Assembly (NCBI RefSeq): GCF_036417845.1
Contig: NC_089982.1
Location: forward strand, 62,199,684 to 62,263,683
DNA: 64,000 nucleotides
Reading direction: 5' to 3'
Source of the DNA: Apteryx mantelli
Lineage: Eukaryota > Chordata > Aves > Apterygiformes > Apterygidae
The notes below the pieces were generated by a model, which did no database searches, was not told the origin of the DNA, and saw only the letters and a list, made by a program, of their open reading frames with translations. Position 1 is the stretch's first letter; the number at the start of each line of letters is the position of its first letter. The position numbers and the translations under genes are program-made. Positions 1 through 12,682 of the stretch are shown one piece after another.

Positions 1-1744
1 AACTCAGCGTTAATGGACTTTCCTAACTGAAATAAAATAAAACCCTCAAACATCCCAAAGCTAGCTACATGGATAGCACTCTCAAAAATGGGTTCTTCTA
101 GTGAATAGTCATGATTTTAAAATAATTAAAAGTAATCTGAATTTTTTTAAGAAACCTTTTTTAAACAGCTTCATTGTGTACTACTCTCCTATGGTCTGAA
201 CACTGCTAGAATCAGGTATCATTGGTATAACATTATTTTAATTCAGCAAGCTGAAGAAATAAGAGCCCAGGAGGGAGCCCAGCTCCTCCCAGAAGGGTTA
301 TTTTCCCTAAAGAGAAGCCAGCTGTTAAGGAGAATTTAGTGCTGAAGAATGGGGCAGGATTAAGAGCAGAGAGGTTCAGAGGTTTGTTTGCATAAATTAT
401 TCAGGCAAGGAAATGTTTATCTGCGGCACCTGACTGTATTACGGCGATCCTCCCTCACGCGCCCTCCTCAGGGGCAGGCAGCCTTTGCCACTGCCATACT
501 TCCTTCTTCCTGCTGGCTGCTTTCCCACAGGACCTGGCATCCCACAGGCACAGGAGCCTCCTGCCAGCGTCCCCATGCACCCCACATGGGTCACTCAACC
601 TCGTGGCAGTGGGACGGGATGGAGGGGACTTTCCTGAGTCTCTCCTTTCAGTATAGACCGCAGACAGGTGGAGAAATATCTCTGAGGCACTGCTGCCTGG
701 AGATAAACCAGGTAATTGATTTGTCCGTGCCTAGTTCTAGTGAATATGATAAAATTTTCCTGTTCCTGTGTCATGCACATTAGACTTTTCAGGAGAAAGC
801 TGTTCAACCTTTCCCCCTAATAGCAGTAGGTGTGGGACCCATGCTGATCTTCATACCTTGAGCACTGTGGTAAACCTATCTATCTGCCAGAGCAAATAGG
901 ACTCCTGGAAAGCCCCGCTCACGTGAGGTGCTGGGATCATATCACCAGGCAGGCCGAGAGCTAACTTGTCTTTTGCCAAAGTGCAGTTCAAGGGATGGCT
1001 AAACTTGGTGCCGGTTGGACCCCCATGAGTTCACCCATTCCTAAATAGCCTTCTGGGGGCTCACGACATGAATTAGAAGGGCCTAAAATGCAGTGGTAAT
1101 TGGGGGATGCCCATGGAGTGATTACATTCAGTTGTAGGGATCAGCTCTTGGCCAGTCACTCATTTTGGTTTTGAGGACATACTGTATTATTACTGATAAA
1201 CTTTACAGCTGGCACAAAGATTGGGGGGAGGCCAGTAAAAAGGAGGATAGGACACTGACTCAGAGTCCCTGGCACCCTTGGTGAGCTGTGAAAAAAACAG
1301 ACTGTGTTTCAGTACTGCCAGTGTCAGGTCCTGTATATCTAGGATCAAGGAGTGTAGATATATTTATGTGTGAGGAGCTCCACACCTAGAAATATTGACT
1401 CTGAAAAGGACATCACAGCTGACAGGCAAACATATAGCATGGCCCTCTTGCCAAAAGGGACAACATAATAATATAAATAGGCATCTTAAGAGAAGCAGCA
1501 AAATGATGCTGTCTTTGTACTAAGCAGCAATGTGAAGGCTTACCGGAACAAGCAACTCAGTGCTGATACTCAGAGCTCAAAAAAGACATTGGAGAAAGTT
1601 AGGAGAGACCAGAGGCTAACTAAGATATTATAGTACACGTTTTAAATTTACTCAATGTGTCAATCTGTTTAAAAGAAAAAATTGGCAACGGTGGTGATTC
1701 TTTTAATAAGTATGCTCTTTGGTTGCACTTCACTGAGATCTGTA
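1..1744. other. Intergenic, no gene seen
   Basis: AT-rich DNA downstream of TBC1D1. A 131-residue plus-strand frame (388-783) lies in a locally GC-richer patch and has no recognisable motif. Confidence 0.6.
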
Positions 1745-1858
1745 TCCTTAAATGAGTCAGAGAGGGGCTATTTGCTCAAGACAAGCCAGTGGCAGAGCTG
1801 AAAAAGAGCTTGGGTCTCCTGTGACTCTGTTTATCAAGCTGCCTACTAGGCCACTGTC
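1745..1858 (+). mobile_element. Fossil MIR/L3-like fragment
   Basis: The order AAATGAGTCAGAGAGG, TTTGCTCAAG, CCAGTGGCAGAGCTG, TTGGGTCTCCTGTGACTC and CCTACTAGGCCACTG follows the conserved middle of amniote MIR/L3-related repeats. Those two families share similar cores, so I cannot separate them by eye. It is degraded and noncoding. Confidence 0.55.
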
Positions 1859-3559
1859 ATGATCTAGCTATCCAAAAGAGAGGACTTTGTATTTCAGAAA
1901 CAAAAGTGAGTTCAGTGTGACAAAGGTAAGATGAAGTTCAAAGGCTGTGAGTGGAGGTGAAGTAAATACAGACTAGAAATTAACTTCTAAACAGTAAAGG
2001 CAATTAATCAAGAAAAGGCTTTAGATGCTGTGAGCTCTCCATCTCTCATTTCTAAATAAAAATTTCTCCTAAAAAATATAGTCATTTGGACAAGAACACA
2101 TGCGTGCCAGTGTTGTGACCCATATTGTTTACAATGTAAAATGAGAACTTTCCTGATATACAGTCTATAAAATGATCTATAGAATTCCAAACCCTCTAAT
2201 AGCAAAGTGACTTAGACACTATTTGATCTCAGTTTAATAATTAATTTGATCTTTTGTTGACTCATGGCAGATTTTCTTAAATACATCCTTATCATTGAAA
2301 TTACCATGTTCTGGATTACTACTTGCAATATTCCAGAAAGTGAAATATCTCCATTTCTTATTCCTTTTTTTAATGAAACATCAGCCCTGCCTACTTGTTG
2401 TCCTTAATGACTTTTTAAATTTTCCTATTTCAGACTTCCCTTAAGAAAATCAGTAATGAATAAATGTCAGCTATAAGTGCTATGAATCTCGGCCTAAATC
2501 AAATAAGTGTGTAGACAAAGTCCTGACTGATTTGTGGTAAGGCAGAAATTCTTCGTAATCCCCAGTGAAGTCTAACCTTTTATCCTAATGCAATTCTTCG
2601 ATGTCATATCCTTAAATGACCAGCAAGTAAATAATGATATGTTTGACTGTGTAAACAAGTTCGTGGTAGGTAAGATACTAGTAAGCATTTTTTCTCAGCT
2701 TTGGTCCTTAGCCAGTTTATCTTTGGTTGTCCAGTAGCCTACACCAGTGATGACTGACAAAAATGCTGATAACAGGTCAGGCAGCTGGTCCTAACGTTGT
2801 ATTGTGCAGGCATGTATTGTCTCCAAGAATTTAAAGTTTTTGTTGAAAATAATTCTTGGTATCCTGATATTTTCCCCAAGAGACTTATCATTCTGACATA
2901 TTTTTCCTGGCCAAATAGGTACACTCATGTGTCTTCTAAATACTGATTTTTCTGATTTTTTTTTTTGAGTGGATCAGAATACAAGTAAGTGAGTAATGTT
3001 ACTTGTGATTATACTACTTGACTGTATGGATAGGGGCCGAACAAGTGTGGACTGAATTGCAGGGAAGCAAGAGTATTTGATGAGGTTTGAGCTGGGAAGA
3101 TCATGGATTAGCTTGACTGGGTTGAGAATAGGAGAGAATAGAGTCAATTGGTGGATGCTGGTGGAAGGGAATTTGTCAAGGTGTAGAAAGATGCAACTGG
3201 GGAATGTTAGCCCAGTGGGTAAAAGCTACGGGCCTCCTCCTTATCAGGCTTAACTCCAGTTTTGTAATGACTGTTTTGTTTCATCCCCACCATTTATTCT
3301 ACACATGTTTCTGAAAGTCTGTCTTTCATCATTTTGAAGTAGTGATACGCCACACATTTTGACTTACAAAGGAATCAGCCCATTCTTTATGCCTGCCTTG
3401 CAGGGCTCCTCAAAGAACAAGTTCAGCCATATATGCTGAGGCTTCATCTGAGGAATATCTGTCCCAGTCCCACCCTTCTGGGTATCAATAGGGCTGCAAA
3501 TTAAAAACTCAAAGCCTCTGGCAGAGGGGTGGCTCTTTCAGATACAGCAGAAACTGAAG
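1859..3559. other. Intergenic, nothing recognised
   Basis: AT-rich sequence with only short chance frames and a T-run at about 2957. Confidence 0.6.
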
Positions 3560-4925
3560 ATCACAGAATCGCTGAGGTTGGAAGGGACCTTTGGAGATCA
3601 TCTAGTCCAACACCCCTGCTCAAGCAGGGTCACCTAGAGCACGTTGCACAGGATCGCGTCCAGGCGGCTTTTGAATATCTCCAGAGAAGGAGACTCCACC
3701 ACCTCTCTGGGCAACCTGTTCCAGTGCTCTGTCACCCTCACAGTGAAAAAGTTTTTCCACATGTTCAGATGGAAGTGTCTGTGTTTCAGTTTGTGCCCAT
3801 TGCCTCGCGTCCTGTCACTGGGCACCACTGAAAAGAGTCTGGCTCCATCCTCTCGACACCCTCCCTTCAGATACTTGTACACATTAATAAGATTCCCCCT
3901 CAGTCTTCTCTTCTCCAGGCTAAACAGGCCAAGCTCTCTCAGCCTTTCCTCATAAGAGAGATGCTCCAGTCCCCTAATCATCTTTTTAGCCCTTCGCTGG
4001 ACTTGCTCCAGTAGTGCCACATCCCTCTTGTACTGGGGAGCCCAGAACTGGATGCAGTACTCCAGATGGGGCCTCACCAGGGCTGAGTAGAGGGGGAGAA
4101 TCACCTCCCTCGACCTGCTGGCAACACTCTTCCTGATGCACCCCAGGATACCATTGGCCTTCTTGGCCACAAGGACACATTGCTGCCTCATGCTTAACTT
4201 GGTGTCCACCAGCACTCCCAGGTCCTTCTCCGCAGAGCTGCTTTCCAGCAGGTCAACCCCCAACCTGTACTGGTGCATGGGGTTATTCCTCCCCAGGTGC
4301 AGGACCCTGCACTTGCCTTTGTTGAACTTCATGAGGTTCCTCTCCGCCCACCTCTCCAGCCTGTCCAGGTCTCTCTGAATGGCAGCACAGCCCTCTGGTG
4401 TATCAGCCACTCCTCCCAGTTTGGTATCGTCAGCAAACTTGCTGAGGGTGTACTCTGTCCCTTCATCCAGGTCATTGATGAAGAAGTTGAACAAGACTGG
4501 ACCCAGGACTGACCCCTGGGGGACACCGCTAGCTACAGGCCTCCAACTAGACTCTGTGCCACTGATCACAACCCCATGAGCTCTGCCATTCAGCCAGTTC
4601 TCAATCCACCTCACCGTCCACTCATCTAACCCACACTTCCTGAGCTTGTCTATGAGGATGTTAGGGGAGACAGTGTCGAAAGCCTTGCTGAAGTCAAGGT
4701 AGACAACATCCACTGCTCTCCCCTCATCTACCCAGCCAGTCATTCCATCATAGAAGGCTATCAAGTTGGTAAGTATGATTTCCCCTTTGTGAATCCATTC
4801 TGACTACTCCTGACCACCTTCTTGTCCTCCACATGCTTGGAGATGGCCTCCAGGATGAGCTGCTCCATCACCTTTGCAGGGATGGAGGTGAGGCTGACTG
4901 GCCTGTAGTTCCCTGGGTCCTCCTC
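3560..4925 (-). mobile_element. 5'-truncated young CR1 copy
   Basis: This 1.37-kb copy starts at its octamer tail (plus TCACAGAATCGCTGAGG at 3561) and follows the full-length copy closely to about 4925, after which the sequences part. It contains the second half of ORF2 and the 3' UTR. The conceptual protein differs from the full-length copy at 15 of 376 positions, so both are recent members of one subfamily. The exact 5' breakpoint is uncertain by some 20 bases. Confidence 0.95.
3634..4764 (-). pseudogene. CR1 ORF2 remnant, reverse transcriptase and C-terminus
   Basis: A 376-residue open stretch corresponds to residues 624-999 of ORF2 in the full-length copy. It retains [23 protein letters not shown] and the conserved C-terminal [10 protein letters not shown]. 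Upstream the frame is lost at about 4767-4775: the truncated copy reads TTGGTAAGTATG where the intact copy has TTGGTTAGGCATG, one base shorter. The endonuclease and ORF1 are absent. This is a dead copy created by 5' truncation, not a host gene. Confidence 0.93.
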
Positions 4926-6911
4926 CTATCTTACTTTGATGTTAATGAGACATGAAGATATTGGCAGGTTCTCCAGCAGTCTGTCTAAACCAATGATGTA
5001 ATTTCTAGAGGTAGGTTTTAAGCGTTTGGCAAACTGGCCCTGTTTGTTTATGCAGTCCTTACGAGTTTTGTTACTGCTATTTCTGATTGAAATTAAAGGT
5101 CTTCAGAAATTCATCTGTTGTTGTTTGAGCCAAAATCAGAGCTCTGGAGCTTTGAAGATGCACTTCTACAGCTTGGGAATATACCACAGGCAGCAGCTGG
5201 ATTATCAGCCTCATTTTCTGAAGGGTCACTCTACCCATGGCTGCAACCATAAAAAGATCAGCCTGGAAGTGTAGTTGAAACGGCAAGAATGGACATATTA
5301 GTGGTCTCTCATTTTTTTCCTCTCTTTTCTTTTCTTACAAAATGCTCACAAAGCCCCTTGAATCTAGTCTTTGTGCCAGCTCATGCATGTACATGAAGAA
5401 CTTCTCACCACATGCACTGTCCAGTGCCACATAACACTACCAAGCACATGATTTTATGAATTAACACTTAACAATCAACCTACCGTCTCTATTACACAGT
5501 GCTTTACAGTGATCAGTGATGCTAAGATGAAGAAAATCACTTCTAATTCACGTGTTCAGAGACCTAGCTTGCTCTTCAGTGACTCTTATGTGCACTCACT
5601 TAAATTTTTACCATGCTCCCTCATAGCTAACATGTAAATAGATTTTCCTTTTTTTTTTTAATAGTAATAGTAAATAGTAATTTACTTGAAGGCAGCTTTG
5701 CTGTAACTAAGTTATACAAATCAACTCTCTGATGATATAATAGAGTCTGCAAATCATCATACCTTGTAAATCATGCATAGGCCAGAAGAGAGTGATGCTG
5801 GCTCTATAGGGACATGTCAGTCAATTCAGACTTGCTGGATGAAAAAAAATCACAAACAAGGTAATATTTTGTAAACTGCATTAAATTCAGAAAGCAAGAA
5901 GGGCAGCACATGAACACCACATGTGCTATGTCTCCCTTTTGGTTACATTGTTCCTGATAGTAAGCAGACTCTGGGCTTGCCTCCATTGTCCACATACAGG
6001 AATGTAGGGCCATTTAAGAGGTCCTGAGGTATCTGAGACATCCACATGGTAGATATGACACATGAGAAATCTGACATGAGATATAAACATATGAGAAATC
6101 CTCAGCTGAGGACCAGGTGGGCTGCCTAGGATAGTCTCTAATGGTACTAGACGTAGAGGGCTCAATTCTGTTGCTCCTATGTCTATTACAAAGCATGTCA
6201 CCAAGGTTTTTTTTCTAGTTGAAATTTGTCAGCTCACGGATTGCATCCCAGTGGTCGTTATTATATAAAGCAGTTTGCTAAATGTCAAGTTAGGACTCCA
6301 AAGTAAATACTGCTGTTTGGCTGAAGAATTCCTTTTTTCAGCTTGTCTTTTCCCCTCTTCCTTATTCCTAGTGATATCATTAACTCATTTTCTGTGCACA
6401 TACAAAACCTGGAAGGTAGTGGGAGAGGTACAACTACCTTTCCTCTCTCAGTGTAGAGTCATATGAAATCCCAATGTGCTCATTGCTCAGAAATGGCAGG
6501 CATGGCAGAAGCTTACACGAAGGACCGACATGGAAATAAATGGAAAACATAACTACAGCTATAATTAGGCAGAGCTATTATTTAAGCTTCCATATACAGG
6601 AATTAGCTGTCTTAAAGGGGCTCTTCTGTATTAAAATTCTCTGAAGAAGAGAATTGGAGAGGCCCCAAATAATGTTATTTATGTTTGTCAAGCAACAAAA
6701 GCTAGTAGTTTTCTGTTTAAAGTGTACTGGAAAGGGCCCCAAAAAAGAACCATAGCATTTTTTGAACTCTGATAAATATGACTTACAGAAAAGTGAGGAG
6801 TTAAGCCAGCTGAGACTGTCAAAGATGATATGGGCATCCATGAGGAGAGAACACTTTTCACAGTACTAGTTATTAACTCTAACATACAAAGGCATGGTAA
6901 GATCCAGTAGT
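4926..6911. other. Intergenic, nothing recognised
   Basis: AT-rich sequence between the truncated CR1 and the ancient CR1 tail. No frame with recognisable protein. Confidence 0.6.
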
Positions 6912-7195
6912 GCAAAGCTGAAGGTAGAAAAGTAGAAGGTAGAAAAAAACTGGAAATGAGGTACAGATTTTTAATTGTGAAGGTGATTAACGACTGGAGG
7001 ACCTCAACAAGGGCTGTGATGGACTGTCCATCATCTGAATTCTTGATATCAAGACTGAATGTCTTTCTGAAAGCATTTTGGTTTTTTTCCCAGAGATTAT
7101 TAAGACAATGCAGAAATCACTGGGAGAAATTCTATGGTCTATGTTATGCAGAAGGTGTCATCACTGTCCTTTTTGACTTTAAGAACTCATGAAAA
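6912..7195 (+). mobile_element. Ancient CR1 3' end, turtle/archosaur type
   Basis: The segment holds, in order, landmarks of an old reptilian CR1 subfamily: ACTGGAAATGAGG, GGTGATTAACGACTGG, CATCATCTGAATTCTTGATA, TCAAGACTGAATGTCTTTCT, GGGAGAAATTCTATGGTC and TATGTTATGCAGAAGG. Its translation keeps traces of the ORF2 C-terminus (VINDW, SSEFLISRLNVFLK). It is on the plus strand, opposite to the young avian CR1 copies, and carries many substitutions, so it is far older. The family is assigned from memory of the consensus. The upstream limit may extend further than I can recognise. Confidence 0.8.
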
Positions 7196-10100
7196 TCAGG
7201 CATCTTCCTGCTCAGTAATAAGAAGCAGATCAAGCCATTCTGTGGCAGGTCAGATGGTATGAATGATGAAAGGTGATTAACTTAACCAGCAAGAAACATA
7301 TCGCTTTACTTAGAAAAGCAAACATCAGACAGTCTTGCCACTGCTGTCAGCCTGTTACTGGATGGCTGATGATCAAGCGCCATGTGTATACATTGCCTAG
7401 CACAAAAGGACACTAAGCTCTAAAAAGCTAGGCACTCTGATAGTAGACTATAGCTTGAACAAAGGAAAACACGTTCCTCGGGATTATTGCCGAAGCAGAG
7501 CTACAGAGCTGGGGGCCTCGAGTCTCCTGGGTCAGCACAGAAAGGCAGACTGATTGGAGTTTCTGAGAACTGTGGGGAAAGCTTGCAAGAACACAAACTA
7601 ACTAGTGTCTTCTAATGTCAAATTCTGTGTATTTAAATTTGCCTTAAATCCTTGCCATTTTGAAGTCCATGGGCAAGTTTAGCCATTGGTTTTTATGGAA
7701 ATAGGATTTTCGCTCTTTAAATATGTAGAAATGGAAACTTTAGCTCGTTTCTATTCTCTTTCCCGCTCATTTAACACCAGAACAGTGACTTTATATTCAG
7801 TGGAATGGTTTCCTATATAAACCAAATAAGAATCTGGTCCTGTGCTTTTTGTAAATGATCATGAAAGAACTAAAAGCTGTAGCATTTTCTGGGAGATGAT
7901 AAAGATTAAAAAAACAAAAACCAAAAAATGAGCAATCTAATTACAATGGCAGAAAAGGTACTCAAATAAAGCAAACTGCATCCAACAAATGAAAATGCAA
8001 TCACTGTAATGCTATCATCCACCTTCCTTCACCAAGTTCACCCAGTCTGATGTTCAAATTAATCACGCGAGGGTGTGTTTGAAAGGGATTAGTTCACTGC
8101 AAGGCATCTGACCTCAGGTCAGAAACTGAATAATAAACTGTATGGCTTCAGGCAGTTGCCTCAGGATTACGCAGTAACCTGCATGGATATGCCCTGCTGA
8201 AATGTATCCAGATGATCTGGTTCATCGGGTCAAAAAGATCCTAGCTTCTCACTCCACCCTGTGTCCCACCTGTCTAATAAGTAAGCAGCACACTTTTGCT
8301 TCAGTATTACCTGCAGCATAGAGTCAGCACAACCTGTCAGACCTCACTAAGAACGTGCAGGCAAGCGATCAGCCTTTTAACAAGTTTATGCTTAATTTCA
8401 TGCAAGAAACCAAAGTAAATACAAAAATGGCATTTTCAGAAAATCTGCTCTCCTTCAAGGCAACGCTAAACCCCCCACTGACATCAGCACATACAAACTT
8501 AGGCCAGTCCTTAGCACTTTTAAGACTCAATCATGCTTCCTCCTAGGAAGTGAACCAGGAAACCCGTGCACGTATGATTCCATCAGTACTGACACCAGTA
8601 TGGATATAGCAACACCAAGATCAGCATCAGCTGCAAAATCCATCTCAATATTCACCTGCCTCCCAGGCAAGTTTGGCAGCCTGTGCTGGATTAGCTACTA
8701 CTCCAGCCACGCTGCAGGCTGCCCTGTTTCAAGTTAGCATGGGTAGGCCCGTGCAAACTGTTATCACATCTACTGCTGCAGTGTAGACATGCACTCACTG
8801 TGGCATAAAAGATACTGAAACCTAAGGGGGAAGGACTGAGGCAAGAGCTACAGTGAGAAAAATATAGAGTTATAGTAATAATGCATGGTTATGTCCTGGC
8901 TGATCTATTCATTGTAATTTTTTTTTTTTAATATTAACACAGTTAATCCCCCCCTACCCCCCAGTTGCCTTCCCTTCTGGTCTCTACTTAGCTTTCTTAC
9001 CCCAGCTCTTACTCCCAGCTCCCTCAGGTTTAGCAAATCTCGGTTTGCCTCTGAACCAAAGCAAACATGAAGCTGAGGAGCAGATACACTGGGGAGCTTG
9101 ATACTGACTGAAGATGACCACCTTACAAGGTCCTAAACACCTGGTCATACTTTTTCCAATGGAAGGAGACTTTTCCTGGGAGATTCTTGAGGGAGAAATT
9201 CTTCTAGAGAAGTTGTGGTCTTGACCATTCAAAAAAAATAAGATGAAAACTCATCTATGTTACTTCATATCAATGAATTCCATTTTTTACCAATAATTGC
9301 AATCTATTGCGATATAGTTCCTAACTAAACATAAACAGTGAGCAAAGCTTTTCTCCACAGAGTACCCCACCCAGAATAACATCCCCTTAATGTTTTCCCC
9401 AGAGTGGGCCAATCCACTTCTCTTCTAAGTAAAAAGACTGAAAGGATAGCTGGATCCAGCAGCAAGTTTCTGTGTACTTTCTCACAGCGCGCAGATAAAA
9501 GCCATGTATTATCTCTTCATTATAGCTACCCAAGGCTGTTCAGGATGGAAATAGTTGTTGAGATAAAGATATATACCAGCTCCACCCTACATTCATCTCA
9601 GCCCAGGGAAGGAACTCCTGTCCCTCCTTCCCTCTTCTTTCTCATATCTTGGAGAACCCTCACCAGCTTCCTTCATTGCTCCAACACCTGACCTGAATCC
9701 TCACTCTCCTCCCTTGATGTTATTCCAGATCCCACACCCAGCGCAACTGTCCTCCCTTTCCCTTATGTAGTGTGAGGGAGGACCTGTGGTCTGGCTACGG
9801 ACATCCAAGTCTGTCCCATGCTGCAAGTGTCTCTACAAAGCAAGCATAGTTTTAGCTGAACTCTGTAGTGACCTGATGTGAAATCTAGCCTCCACAAGGG
9901 ACTCGCTGGTGCTGTCACCTCTATAAACATAGTCCCATGTTTCTGAGAAATGCCTGCCCTGATATTTGTCCCAAGAAGAGCTGGATACTGTTATCCACAC
10001 TGAGACATGGCTTAGGAAGACTAACACCTCAGCTAGACTTTCTCATGCTGGTTCAGACCCTGTCCAGGTATGAACCTCAGTACTGAGAGGAGCACTTAAT

Positions 10101-11274
10101 GGAAAAAACATACATAAACCTTTTAGACTTTACACAAATAAGAGTAGTTACATAGGTTCTTGGAATAGTTTAACTTAGCCAGTGGCCCCTGGGAATGCCT
10201 GCATGTTCAGTCTGTCAGTCTTAAATTAGTTTTCTCTGCTAATCAGTGAAATTGTCCAAGAAATAAAGCACAAAAATAAGGACATTTGGGGAGGCATATT
10301 AGTGAATGGATGGGGTATAAGAAAGTCAACACACTGAAACATGAGAAGGCATCTTTTTACTCAATATCACAAAGAAATTTCGACAAGGTATACGATCCAC
10401 CCCATCCAGCATCACCCCAGAAGCTGTCATCACAACAGCTGGTACTGGCTGTCTGGCAAGCAGCTCTGTGGGACAGTCAGGTTCTCTAAAAATTAAGAGC
10501 TCACTCCTGCCAGCTACTGAGCATTCCCATCTTCTATTCCCTTCAGCTGAAGACTAGGAAAGTCATATCTGCACGACAAGACGCTTTGGCAGGATGAGAA
10601 TCTCTGAGGGTCAAAATGTTCCTCACAGATCATGTTAAAGATTTACATGATAAAAAAATCCCAACCCAAAAGACTGAAAAATCAACAACTCTGTGTGCTA
10701 ATATATAAATCTCCTCATTTTCTTGCCTTGCTTTTGGTCTGGGTTTTAAAAACATACTGGATTGTGGAAAGTCATTCCAGTCTTGCAAAATGAATATGCA
10801 ATCCATGGAATGGATGGAATTCTGGCTGAGTTGTTAAACACAGGAAGTCCAGTATCTACTGCCGCCATAAATGAACTTTTTGGCATAAATCTGACAGGAC
10901 AAAAAATGTCCCCCGTCATGGAAGGAGGTATCTTGATTGAATGACTGAAGAAGAAAGCTTACTTCTGTAAACTCTTGTCAAGAATATTTCTGAAGATTCT
11001 GAGACAATCAATGTACTCCTAATTTAGAAATTTTAAGGCTAAAACTCAGCATAGAGAAATAGTGTAAGTATTATAAGATTGCATTAGGGGCTCATGTAAT
11101 AGAACTGTCTGGGGCACTTGAATCAGTACATACATTTTATAAATCTTGAGAAAACATTTTTTGGGGGCCATTTAAAAATTCCATGAACATATGAGATTCT
11201 GGAAAAATTTGTTAATAGCTGAAAATGTTTTTGTGCTGTAGATGAGAAAGCAGCTTTTTCTCAGAATCTCAGGA

Positions 11275-11294
11275 GTGAGCTAACTAAACCATCA
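11275..11294 (+). repeat. 20-bp direct repeat, copy 1
   Basis: GTGAGCTAACTAAACCATCA occurs here and again at 12663-12682 without mismatch. Flanking bases diverge quickly. An exact 20-mer within 1.4 kb is unlikely by chance, so both may be parts of one old repeat or a local duplication. Confidence 0.6.
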
Positions 11295-12662
11295 AAGTAC
11301 AGACTATGTGAAGTAGGCAGGTTTTTGAACACTTTTGCTATTTCTTCCATTTATAGTCTGGGTAATACTATTGACAGGGATACAGTGAATATCATTCAAA
11401 ATCATGGAAGACCCAGATTTTACAGAAGTTATCTGAATCATAGTCTAGCCTGTGACTGAGAAGACGGAGGAGGAAACTGAGACAGGGAAACATATAAAGC
11501 AGGAAGTGGATAAAGGCAATGAAGATAAATGGGATAGTGAATGCAGCAAAGCTCACCTACTGCAAAAGTAGAAAGCTTCATTTAAGCTGGAAACTTTGTG
11601 AGCTGTTCCTATAACATTAAAGGATGCAATTGTGCTGGAACTGGGGAAGAGCCAGTAGCTTTTACTCTTTCAAAAGTGGTGCAGAAATTAAGTTTAGCAG
11701 AGAAATAGACTTCAATTCTGAACACAAATGCAAAGGGAATTTTACTGAACTGGTCAGAGACACTGGGGACTACAAAGTAACTGATGAAAATACTTTTAAA
11801 CATTGATATCTCTCCATGTTTTAGACATTAATAGATAGTTGGATGGATAACAAATGAGAGCACAGTATAATACAAGAGAGACCCCTCAAAGCTACTATTA
11901 AAGAAAGTAGAAATGGATTATCCACTGTCTGAGGAAATCGGATACCAGACCTAGCAGGCAAGCCCTAGAGTGAAGCCTACAGGGAATACAGAAAAAAAGG
12001 AAGACCATAAAGGTTTCTGTTAAAGAAGATATGTCTGATTTGGAAAGACATCAAACAGCACTCAAAGACATAGATGAATAGAGGATCATTTCAGAGGCCC
12101 TAAGTGTCTCCTGGACAAGTAATATTAGCAGGAGACTTGCTGTAGTGTGTTTTTGCATAGAGCAGTTTCCATGAAGTACACGGGAAACTGGAGCTCTGTT
12201 AAACAGAGGGTTTGCATGTATTCTTGCAAGAGTGATGCTATCTCCGTACATCAGAGATGCACTGGCTAGTTAACTGTTACCTGGTAGGAATATATGGCAA
12301 CTCAAGTATAAATGTCATTAAAAACCAATCCTTCCTGTTGTTCGTATCGCACTACTACTCTGAGTGACTGCAGATGCCCAATGGACTTGCTGGAACAAAG
12401 ACACATTTCAGCTTTTTCTTATGCTATGCTGCAGTGACCTCACTCTGCTCTCCTCTTTTCTCTCTTCACATTCACTGCAGATCACTCCTATTTTTCACTT
12501 TGTTCCACACAACCCAAAAAATTGATCTTTCTCAGCCTCTGTACTTTACGGAGGAACCAAACTTCCCTCCTAGCAACCTACATTACAAACTGGTCTCAGA
12601 GGAGGAGTCAGAGAAATCTTTGCATTCCATACCTGCCTGCAAAGATAGCTAGTAACATTGGG

Positions 12663-12682
12663 GTGAGCTAACTAAACCATCA
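12663..12682 (+). repeat. 20-bp direct repeat, copy 2
   Basis: Exact second copy of the 20-mer at 11275, same orientation. It is followed by GAAGAAACTATAG, while copy 1 is followed by AAGTACAGACTATG, hinting at weak continued similarity. Confidence 0.6.
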
